The notes beneath the pieces were generated by a model that saw only the letters and a list, made by a program, of their open reading frames with translations, had not been told where the DNA came from and did no database searches. Both the position numbers and the translations under genes were made by a program. DNA of 64,000 nt, taken from the NCBI GenBank assembly GCA_942159475.1, contig OW804094.1:54990966-55054965 (forward strand), in the 5' to 3' direction. Shown in pieces: positions 47,042 through 59,600 of this stretch (position 1 is its first letter; each line of letters begins with the position of its first letter). This DNA comes from Sthenelais limicola (Eukaryota > Annelida > Polychaeta > Phyllodocida > Sigalionidae).

Positions 47042-50000
47042 CTATCAATGAACACAGATACATTGTTAGCGAAAAGCCACTTAAAACCTCAGCTACTCTT
47101 TACATCGGGTTGAATTGGGCAGGGTTGGTAAAATCGCTTCAAAAAGTGGTTGTCCTCAGGACAACCACTTTTCAAAATATGGTTGTCCGACATATATATG
47201 ACAAAATATTGTTGTCCGCTCACACTAAAGATAGATAAAACCTGGTTGTCCGGCGGACGCCCATATATTCATTTTTGGTTGTCTGCAGGGCTGACGTGGG
47301 TGGTGCGGACAACCGGGCTGGGGATTTTTCCAACCATGTTGGGGTTCAGGGTTTGGCCTGAAACATCTGGGACCCCGTCTCTTGCATAAATTCCTTTTAG
47401 ATGCCATATTGACCATACTGAATTAAAATGCTGCCATATTACATAAACGATTTTATGAATGCCGACTGAACATTACAAAAACGGACATTTTAACTATCAT
47501 TTCAGGCACTTTATTTGGAACCTTTGAAAGGAAGAGGGCTTTCTATTCGTATGTATTTTGAAAACGTTTACTTTCATGCAGTATAGCATCGCCCACGTTT
47601 CTATTGTTTTGGGGGAAGACAAATTCATTTCCACACATTTTATGTAAAAAGCAAATATTGCTATGCACAATCATATATGTTTACATTTCGAATGAAGTGT
47701 ATAAAACTCTTTTCAGTGGAATACCTTCTAAGTCAGATTTGTTTTCGGGTGTATGAAATATATAGCGTCAATGTGTCCTTTTATGTTAAATAAAGGGAAG
47801 AAGCAATCTATATAATAGAGAAACAGAAAATAATAAACAAAATACTCAATGATCACCTTATTAAAAAATCACGGTAGACCGAATCCTTTTTTATCTTTAC
47901 TTCTAATTAACTGCAGTCTTTAACAGTATTGAAGATTGTTAGACTTATAAACTGTGATTTTTTGTCTACTTCTTGTATCGCCCAGGTTTCTATTCTAAAA
48001 TCAGTCGGTATATCCAAACCTAATTTAAATAATATTAGATTACTAGATATCATTGAGCTCAACAGGGAATTGATCTTTCAGAGGAGCTCCTTAACATATA
48101 ATGTAACAATATTGTCATAAATCCCCTTAGGCACCAATTCACTTACTTTGAAGGGTCATAACCTCTGCGAGATCTGTGGCCTGGATAGGTCCTGAAGACC
48201 CCACTCCTCATTCCCACATAGGTCCATTTTACATCTTCAATGCCGGCGAAGGATCTCAAGCGCCACAGTTTCTCCACTGGTTGACTGATCAACACGTCAG
48301 CTCTGAGAACACAAAGAATGAGTAAATTTATTTAATTAAGTTTTTATATACAGGTTAACTAACGAGTAGGTTGAAGGAGCGTGAATATTGCGTAGCAACG
48401 AGTGCAATATTCTAAGCGACTGAAACCAACCAGTTAGTTAACAGATTTATTATACATGCTTTCAATCATGAAAATAGAAACAAATCGAGTCATAAATTTG
48501 AATTTGACCGGTAATCTTAATAAAAAAACAAACCAGATTGGTTGCCATGACAACCCCACGTAAATCACTAGTGAAATACGCACTATGCGTATAAATCACT
48601 CTAGATACGTTGTTTTCAAAGCAATGCGTGTATAATAAAATTGATTAAGGAATGTTTTAGACTAGGCATCAGGAGGAAGTAGGCGCCTTCTAAAAACTCT
48701 AATTGAATCACTGGCGCACCTCCCTAAACACATAGTTGCATAAATTCACTAAATCCACGCCATGTTTCAAAATGAACTCTTGCGGATAATTAGTTTTGAT
48801 AGAGAAAGAGAACTTCATAATAAGACCACTGCAATTTTTTTTAAAAGTTTACGCAAGGCGATAACATATTTTGGAGCGCATATTTCCCGTTGCAATACAG
48901 TCAATTATGAACCATGCAGTAGCTCATTTACTCATAAAAAGTGTATGTATATTACCTTATGCCTTTCTCGTATTTACCATCACTTGCATCGCATCCTTTA
49001 TCAGGTGTAACACTATTAATCCACAAATGTGCATCCACTGTCTTTCTGGCCAAGTGATCGTCGTAGAAATATGAATTAGGGTCGCAGTGACACTTTGGTG
49101 CAAGGAATATACTAGAATGTAGATAGGACACCCTCAATCCTGGGTATTTGGGCTCGTTGTAATAAACCTTTAGATATTCGAATGTTCCTGGAAGACGATC
49201 CTTGGCAAGTTTAGAACTATACTCGATTAGTAAATTAAAGTAGCTTTTCTCGTACTTGGTTTTATCGGTGGGTTCCTGAGCGCGACGAAAAACCTGAATA
49301 AATGAAATTGATAATTGACTGATGGTTGCAGTTGAAATGACACAAGACAATCTTGATCGATTGCTATGAGATGCGTGAACGAAAGTTTCATTCAGGACTG
49401 ATGAACTGAAATATCTATTTTTGCACTTTCCCATTTTTTGGCGTTTCAGATGAAAAGAGTCATCAAGACAGACGAGAGATTAATGCTCCTTGGAACAATA
49501 CCCTGGCAACGGGGAAAAAATAAGAGGTCGACACAAGTATCTTCGTTTGAGCAGTGTAAATATGTCATTGTGAAATGAGAAAATACTATAAATGAAGGAA
49601 TGTGGTTTGATTTAAAAAAATCCCACTTACTTTATCTGTGTCGGAAAGAACGAAGGCGAATGAATACTCTGAGTCGTTCAAACCTGCGTAATAATAAGTT
49701 GCTGCCACCCATTCCTGAAAAAAATACAAACAAACATTAAGTATACGAGATAATTGTGAGGACTTCTAATGAATTGTGTTTCCTTGTTTTAACAGAGAGT
49801 ATAAATGATGAAAGAGGGAGGTTGAATGGGGAAGTGTGAAATGGTGTGATATGGATTTGAGTGAATGCTTTACAGAATGCGATTGAGAAATATTGTATTA
49901 TTATTATCATCCGCAATTTTGCACTGCGTGCACCATTTACCCCGATTCGTGCATCATTTACTCCAAATCAGATCATCATCATCAGACTACATACCTTTCC

Positions 50001-53000
50001 CAGTCCTTTTCGCGCCCGTTCAATACGTAGATAACCCGTTTTGCCAGCTCTCATATCTGCTATTACTTGTGAAAAGTCTACAGGTTTGCCATCTTTATCT
50101 TGTTCAAGGTGGGATATAGGAATAAATATGGGGTCATCCACCAACTGAAAAGGGAAAGAAACGCATCACTGATAGAACTGCGAAAATGTATCTTTTTTGT
50201 GTGATTAAGTACACCAAACCATTTCAGAATGTATGACGGAAGTTGAAATGGTGTGACAGGAGAGGGTGAGGAAATGAAGCTCTTACGTTTGTGCTGGGTT
50301 TTAATCTAGGGTGGAAAATAGTTTCCCCTTGCTTGTTCATAAGGAAAGAGTACACAGTACCCCACTGATGACTACTAAGGAAACCATCTATTTCGTCGAG
50401 TGTGGCATCGATTCCCACCACACCGATGGTCCTAAGAGAAATACAGAATCAGTTAATTAGACATGATATAAAATAGAAATAAGCTAATAATACCAATGTT
50501 ATTCGGTATATATAGCTAATAAAAATTCCATCCTAAAATACGACTTTTCAGTGTTATCACTTTAGGGATTATTCTTATATCAGATCATAAACTGGTAATA
50601 AAATCTGCAAGATGTAAATATATTTCTTAAGAATTCTTTCCACGTTTGATATATAAAATTGCAACTCACCTCCCGTCTACGTTACTTATACAAGGGATAG
50701 CGTGGGTCACCATCAGGCCTAATCCCCAAGCGTCGAGATAGGGCGACGTCCATAAACCCTCGATATTCTTGGCATTGCGTGAGAGGAAATCAAAATAGTT
50801 TGCCATTTCTGTGATGAGATTTTCTCCCGAGGTGAGCTTCTTCATGCTGCCCCGATGATCACACGCAAGCTTGCCAGGAAACAATTCTCCTTCATCTTGA
50901 GTCAAGTAACTAAAGATTCTTGCCTGAGGAGGGAGGGGAAGGAATCTAGTTACTTGCATATTTGCATTGTCATAAGTATGACAGATAGCGATATCATTCT
51001 TTGAGGGAGGCATAATATCATATTTTCTGACACTCTGGCGATAAATCTCGATAATAAAGAACATTTTCTTATTCGCAGCTATTTACAAATAAAATATTCG
51101 GTTCTTTAATATATTATTCATAATCCACCTCCGTGTAGAGTATTATTCCGATAAGACAAAACAGCAAAGATATGTCTCAAAGTCACCTTATTGGTTTAAA
51201 TAACGCAAATAAGGAATAAATTGTTTGAACAAATGTTCCATAGAATACAATCGTAAGGGTACATAATGAAAACCCATAAGGATTCGAGACGGTCAGAAAA
51301 ACCTACATTCAAGAAAATCCTAATCTGACGATAAGGGAAAATGTTGGAGACTGCACAAAACGGGTCCAAGATCTATCAGGTAGTCAAAACTCCCCATCTC
51401 TAAAATGTCACAAAGTTTCAACAAACATCAGACTACTAACTATACACAAATATTTCAAAAATATATTTTTGAATGTGAAATAAATGCAAAATAAAGAATA
51501 AAATAAAAATACCATGTAGCGATGTAAATATCTAAGTACTTCTAGGTAAAATGGATCGGGAAGAAGGGAATCCTAATAATAACTACACAAGTGATATAAA
51601 ACGATCTATCACAAACACAATATCTATCTAAAATTAAAATATGCATGGAAATAAAGATGTTGTACTCACCTTTGGTGTCACAATATTATTCCTTGCATTA
51701 GCAACTTCCCATACCTTGGTCCAATTATATTTACAGATAGGTCCTGGGACATAACCACTCCTAGTATAGTAACCTAGGAATATGAACGCATGAGAATGAT
51801 TACACCTTTTACATCTTTCACCTTTTACACCTTTGAAACACTTTATTAGCACCGCTTACTAGGTTAAATTCTAATAGTACAGGACAGAATTATAAACATT
51901 TAAATCTTTTTAATCATTTTTTTATTGGCCACAATTTAAAACAACTTCCTGACAAAAGACGCATTTTTATAACCCTATATATCTGGATATTTTTATGCGT
52001 AGCCATTTCAAAAAATAAACTACAAAATAGAACAATCTATGTAAAGTTACAAAGAGATAATTCAACTTTTATACCCACTTAAGCATATTATATTCTTTAA
52101 CACAAAGTAAACCCAAATCAGGACATGAGCTTCAATTCCGTCTAATATAAGGAAAACAACTCGATAGCAAGAGAGCGAAAATCCCCATTTATATTGAAGG
52201 ACTATATAGTCCGAGCAATGAGAGATTTTAAGATTTTAGGAAAGTTTACCAATAGGTGGAGAAAACGAATCCTATAATCAGCCTCCCCAACTCATTTATT
52301 TTATTAGTTCGATTTTACAATGTTCTACAGGTTGTGAAATCTAATCGGTGTGGAAGACTCATAGGAAAGAATTATAAATTACCCGGGCCACATCGCACTT
52401 GTTCTCCATCTGTATCCTTGCCATCCGTCACAAAAATGATAATAGATTGGCAACCGGTCCTTGTGCGGCCTTCGAACAAATTAAAGGCTACTTCTAAACC
52501 CCTCCTTGAAAAAATGAACAGAATCACTTTGCCATTTCAAATTGTGTCTTTCCAACATTAAGGATTAAAATAACATTCAATTTGAATACATTAAATCATA
52601 ATCTGAAAAAAAGACTTCTGAATTGGACAGTCGTGCCATGAATTGAGTAGTGTTAAACTAAACATAATGTCATGTTTTAATCCATTATGAGAATTTGAAA
52701 GACGATAAATCGTTAGATAAATACATTTTTAGAGATTAGAAAAAATTAAGTTCTCTAATTTCGCCTTACTCCATTTCGCTAGTCCCTCCGGGTTTAAGGC
52801 GATATATTTTCTCAATAATATCTTTGCGATGAGCGTTGGTGGCCTGCACCATTTGTCCTTGCTGGCAACTAAGAACTTCTGTTTGGTAAAAATGCCACCT
52901 GTAGACCGAAATAAAAAACACATTTTCAATTACAACTAAACACACAAGACGTATGTGACCCAAGGTAGTGATTTAAAAAAATTAACGTGCATGAGGTATT

Positions 53001-53593
53001 TGTATAGCTGCCGGTGGTTATTATTTTTATATATGCACGTTGACGAATTGTTGCTAATGTAGTAATGATCCAAAAGAGTAGGGTATAATCCATAGCTAAT
53101 TATTGCGATGGCAGGATTGGATCAACAAAAATAATACATACAATGTACATTTATCGTACATTCATTGTTTCACATACTGAACATGGATCGATTTGTTTAG
53201 TTCCTGGTGGCTATGCAAATTCCCCTATTGAGTCACCAAGGAACAGACACAACAAACCCATGTGCTCGCGCTAACTCATCCCACCAAGTCTGGCGATTAA
53301 AACCGTTAGATCAGTCGGTTGTGTTGTTGAGGCTGGTCTATTGGCCCAGGAACAAGAGCTCGGGCAGAGTTTGTTGGGATGTTACTGTCATTAACAACAA
53401 ATTATAAATGATTTCGAACTGACAACAGTTTAGTTTGAAGCATTGGTATGTACATACTTGTATGATGTATATACAGTGAGAAGGTTTGGATTTTCATATC
53501 ATTATATATATACAAATTATAAATATGCCTTAATTCACCCAAGAGACCCCTAATTTTAGCATGCAACTCAGCCTGCTATGCCGAAACTGAACG

Positions 53594-53649
<56 letters not shown>

Positions 53650-56600
53650 GGCCGCGGCCGGGACAATATTTCGACACCTTCACTCCTCTCCCCTGCCTTT
53701 ACCCTAACCCTCAATAGCTTTTTGTTTATGACATATTTAGACTCAAAGGCAAACGGTTATACAATGCTCATCATTCCTTTCTACAAAACTATGGCTCAAA
53801 TCAACTGAAAAAATATCTCAACACTCAGCCTAGGGCAAGCAAGACCTGCACCTCGTTGTGGTAGTGGGTATGATACATCACAAGAAGTCACTTACATCAA
53901 TGCAAGTTGTCTGCTATATCTAAATTCCATGTAAAACACTTCCCCATTCTTTGTTGGATGAGGATTACATAAAATACATATTTTAGGTCGTTGGATAAGA
54001 ATTCATCTCTTAGAAATTGTATACATGATATCACATGACGTTTTGGCTTGAATAACGAAATAGCAAACTAGACATTAAATTTCTAAGAAAGTGTCATGGA
54101 TTCTGTGGGAGGTAAATTGATATATATATATCGATATTATATGCACTTACTTGCCAACTTCATCCCAATGGCTTGCCCTAGCACAGACCACGTTAACATA
54201 ATCCTGACGTGTCAGCGTGTTTATGACCGTCTTAGCCACTGCCTGGGCTATGGTGAACTTTTCATCCTGCATGGATAAACTGAAACAAGGAGAACAAGAG
54301 GGAAGCCTTAGAGCTATCTCCATAAATCTCTAGTACACGTAAGGTTGAAAGAGCCACTACTATACATCAACCAGCTTTCTTGATACAAAGTAGCAGCATT
54401 CTAAGACCCAAGGGAATACTATTATAATACAAATAGCTTCATTGTAACACCTCGCTTCTTGCATTTGATCTGAGCAGAAATGAAATACAAGTAGGGAATG
54501 AATGGAGGGATTATGTATGAGCCACTGCTAAAGGATCAAAGATATCTGCTTGTTAACTTATGAACCATTTCTACCATCTATATATATCCTAAATGAAATT
54601 TCCTACTTAGGATTGTCTTGAAACACCCAATATTTGAATCAATCCCCAAAGGTTCAAAAGAAGAAAAAGAGCCATTTAGAAAACCTTGAAATTATTGGGT
54701 AATCAGGCATAAGAATATCAAAAAGACTAAATTAGCTTTTCTCCAGTAAAATGTCAATGAAATGGTTCCTGGTGCCCTTCTTAACGTCAGTAAAGAAAGG
54801 AGATTTCGCCCAAACGTTTTTAGAGGAGGCATATAATTTATGTGTGCTTGCATAGAATACTTACCTGCAGTCTATGACTATGACAACATCTTTAGGGCCG
54901 CTCGTAGAGGCAATATACCACGGTCTTACACGAGGGTCATAATCATTGTAGAAACCAGCAAAGTTTGTATCCCATTCACGGCCTGGGTATAGCCTCACTA
55001 AACCAGCTGTAGATCCGAAATATTGCCACCTGGTGGAACAAATTTAACATATCCATTCAAGAATATATGATTATAAAAGAAACATAAATGATTTGTTCAA
55101 GACATATCTCCACATCTATAATATATACTTAGCTTAAATTTGAGCATGAATCGTATCAAATTATACTGAAGACAATGATGGTTAAGAAACAAATGTCCAA
55201 TGTTTAAATATAATTAAATGGCACACCTATATGTGATTAAATCATTCCTTTTTTAATTAAGCAAAGGTCTACCGCTACATACACAGAATATGCTTACCTA
55301 CGAGGTTTATTCATAACATATTCCAAAACATAGTTAGTGATATGAGTATTTCAGACACTGTTCCTGATAATTAACTTGTATCGGTTCAAATGTGAGTCAA
55401 ACCAACCAACCTGATGAGGGGATCTTGTTTCACGTTGTGGCGAAATATCTCTTCTAATTCTGCCGTCCAAGCCACCGCGTCGATGGTGGAGACATCGTCA
55501 CGTGGAACTTCATCAGATATTTTAATACTTGAGTGCTTAAAGCTGACTGGCTGCTTAAAATACCTGGATGCAATTAGGGAGAATGCTTTAATTAGGAAAT
55601 TATTTAAGTTATCTAAATGCAATGGGCGAACTGGAAGTAATTTGAAACTAGGAAAAACAGTTACCTAACAGAGTCAGGAAGGAAGCACGTTTTTGTAGAA
55701 TGGTGATAATGAACTAAAATAAGGTTCGATAGCATGTGACAAAAGATCGATCGACAGTAATAGTACATGTCATATGAGTATAACCACAAGCAACTGAACG
55801 AGAGTAAATATTATCTTGAACGAAGAGATTCTTAGACCTAGTAGGTGGTAACACATAAAGGTGAGCTAGTGGGCCGAACCATTGTTCTAATTACCAATAC
55901 CAGATGGCTGTAACAACTAGAATAGTGCCATGAATAATATAAATGCATATATATCATTTATTTATTATATATATATATCGAATTTTCATTCACGTGTTAT
56001 AAAACAATTACATGGAAAGCATAACACTATTAACTCTGTCGTTAGAATGTAAAAATTTTCCCCAGTCACACATCATTATGGTTTGAAAAGATGGATCTAT
56101 CATGAGTACTTCCGACAAATACTCACAAAATAACGGAAATGTGAGACCACTCTCAATCCTAGGTAATGTCCTATTATCTTTGGCAATTCAGCAAATCATT
56201 CAGCAAGAAATCAATTTTGAGCATAGAATTTCATTTGTCACAAATTTTGGAAATGGTCCAAATCATGCTTGATGACCATGATTCAAAAGAAAAGAACAAA
56301 CTGAACAACAAGGAAGCACCTGCATTGCTTCTAATTTCCTTTTCATGATGAAACACCTACCTGTACAACAGTTAAAAGAAACTGAAATTTGAATATAAAT
56401 AAAACAAGAGATCCGTCTCATGACAGATAGTACTGCGTTGTTGGGGCAAGTGGCGCCACTAGCTAGTTGTTCATAGGCTATATGGTATGACAACGAGGCA
56501 CCAAGTATAGACATTTGAAGGAAGTGATAGGATTGAAAGGCGTCTTAAAAAACGCATTATCGAAAGGAAATAAATATTTAAGAATCTAAGTATAACATTA

Positions 56601-59600
56601 TTAAAGCCATCCAAGCAACGATTATTTTTCAAAAGTCTTCAAAACTGTCACAATTCAGACTTTATTTCGGTGATAAGGCCTGACACGGACATAGGGATCG
56701 TTTTGTGCATGCGCGTCATCGGTCTTCTGGTCGCTCCAAGAAGGGTTAGTTACTTCGTTCGCCGCTATGTGTCTCTCCTCTCCAAGCAATCATTTTTTCA
56801 ATGTTTTAACTTCAATTCATCTCTAATTTGTAAATGCGGTCTTATGACACCTTTAACCATCATAGCACAGAATCAGCGGGTATATAGTATGTCATCGCTA
56901 GTTGTACATACGGATTTGAGTTCAGCAGTGGCAGAGTGGTGGTGGAGTGGGGAAAAGGAGGAGGGGAGGAAAAGCAGATGAGGGGAAGGGCTGATGAGGA
57001 GCAGATTAGGCGCTCATCGGTAAAAGGAGCTAAAATCAATGGGATTGGAGGGAAAGAGGCAGCGGGGCCACAGGCCGGGGAGGCCAAATTAGAGTTGGAA
57101 AAACAACATCAATGGACGGGACAAAAGGTGATAGGAATACTGGTTGGCAAGCCAACCCAGTAAAAAGGGAACTTACGGATTGAACAAAAGGCCTTCTGGT
57201 AGTCTACTTGGTATGTCTGAATCACGGTATAGGTGGTGTGGTAGGTCTTGGATATTTTCCACGTCGGCTGATCTGTTATTTAATAGCCAACCATCATAAA
57301 TATCTACTATTTTGGCTGCGATCCTCTGCAAAAGAAAAAGATATGGATACTTTGAGTGGAGGGAATTGAATGACAGTCATCGATCAATTGCACAGAAAAG
57401 ATATCCTATACAGCAACAGTTAATCCATTTAAGAAGATAGGATAAGATAAAAATAACGACTGTTATGGTAATGAGCAGGTCGATGTGAAGTCAGGATGGA
57501 TCACATTTGGCACTATGATCACCCATTTATCATAATCATCCATCTATGCATCCATTCACTCATGTATCCATAGTCAAGGAATCATCACCCAGCTATTATT
57601 GTGTATAATCTAATATAAGACTTTCTCAGCGACAGAATGAATATTACAATAGGCACAGAGGGAATGCCAGCCAGTCTGTTCCATATTTATAAATGGACAC
57701 GATGAAAACCATCAAGGCAACGATTCAAAGGTCGTGCAAAGATTCCTTGCAATTTCTAGTCTGTGGGTCTTTGTTCAGCGTGTGGGCTTGTTAGTAGTAG
57801 CAACGAGAGTCATTGGTAGTAGACGGGATTGGTGCGTGTTGACGTAAGTAGTATACGGAAATGGTCCAAAGTCAAGGGCACTTCTAAAGAAGTGCACCGG
57901 AGCTTCCCGTGGCCCGATGCCCTTGCTCCTACATTTAAGTATGTGCATCAGGCATCAGCTCTTTTCGAATCATGGAATGACAAGGCCGGAGAGCGGCTGA
58001 AAGTTTTTACAAGCCGCCGCCCAAAATTGGTATTGGCCAGTAGTAATGTATAAGCTATATAGGCCTACTGCTTATGATTACTGAGTTTAAAATGATGACG
58101 ACATATCTATTTAGGGAGAAGAACAAAGGATTTCATTGATGTGTCATGATAACCCATATAAGATATCCTGGTAACCTAATAAAAGAATGATAGGACAGAA
58201 AGAAAGAGGTGAGCTATCCTTGGAATGAACCTGCCTCAAGGAAGGGTGAACATCGAATGAGAAAGCAGATATTGAATGAGTGGATAGGATCTATTATCTG
58301 GGTCATTTTTATCGGTAACCAATCAACTCTTTCCTTTACTAAAGTATAAGATTAAATTATCATCATGTGATATTTTTAACCAATCAGAAGTGTGAAGCTT
58401 AATGTTGCAATGGAGGAGGTAATGTCTATTTTTAGATCCAACAAGTATAAAAGGAGACTAGAACATGTACCAGTTTATATCAAATGAGGAGGATGTCCAG
58501 GAAGCGTGCAGAACTAGTCCTGCATTTGCATCTTATAGAAATAGAATTCAGTTGCAAGATATATGTTTATGATTAGTTTGAGTTATTAAATCCCCTGCAG
58601 CGAACACAGGGACCTTCAAAGATAATGCATTTTCTCCATTCTCCTCAATCCTCATGAGGACAATGGGGGACTAAAGTAAACCTAAACTGTGTGAATCAAT
58701 ATAAGTGTTTATATGCATGTGTCCTACTATATCCCCTATAGCCAAGTAGCTAAACCGTTGGACTTTCAAACTGGACATTGTGAGGTCGAGTCCCAGAGCA
58801 GCCAGCCATTTTACGTTTGTCTCATTTTCGAGTCATTTTATTTTTTAATTTCACTTATCTCTTCACCTCTGGGACTTGGATTTCTGTTAAACTCACACAT
58901 ATAGTTATTGATGCCATTCCCTTTCAATTGGTGAAAGAATTAGACAGTTTAAGATTGAATTAAGGTGGAAAAGTCTGTTGGATAGGGCTTGGAGATATAT
59001 AGGTTCTCTGTTAAAGAGGCATGGGTGGCGGTCTTAAGCTTGTGTTTATTTTCGGCGAAAATGGTTTTCGCACAGGCCACGATTCGTCAAGATCAATATT
59101 AAAGAAAAGGAAATAGAATTATATCTTCATCTTTTTCAAGATGTGGAAAGCTTATTTTCTTGGGCAAGCACAAACAATCTTTTAAACCATTGGAAGATAA
59201 AGGAAAGAATCAAATCCTTCAATCAAAAGGTGAGAAGACAATAGTTTAATAAATCGTTTCTTATCTAAGATATCGCCTAAGATATCGCTCTCCCTTTTAT
59301 TGGCTATAACTCTACACGTGATCAGTTTGTCAAACTGCACCCACCCTAAAATTCATGCATCCTCATTATCAAGTTGAACCTCGAGCAATTAGCATCAATA
59401 CGCAACTCTTTCTGCTTAATTTAATCAGTAAGCTTAGACAAGCAACAATGACAAGTCAAACTCATCCTGTTTTAATCAATAATCATAAATCATCACATCG
59501 GAATGTAGCTTCCGAATATGCGCTATTATAGCTTATGCTTTACTACTTAGCCCAGGAAGGGTTTATTTTCAATGTGGTGTTTATCATGCAGAAAGATATC

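Noticed and set aside
56936..57163. 75-codon Gly/Glu-rich plus frame as a gene
   Set aside because: Low-complexity composition, opposite to the host gene, no borders and no recognised family.
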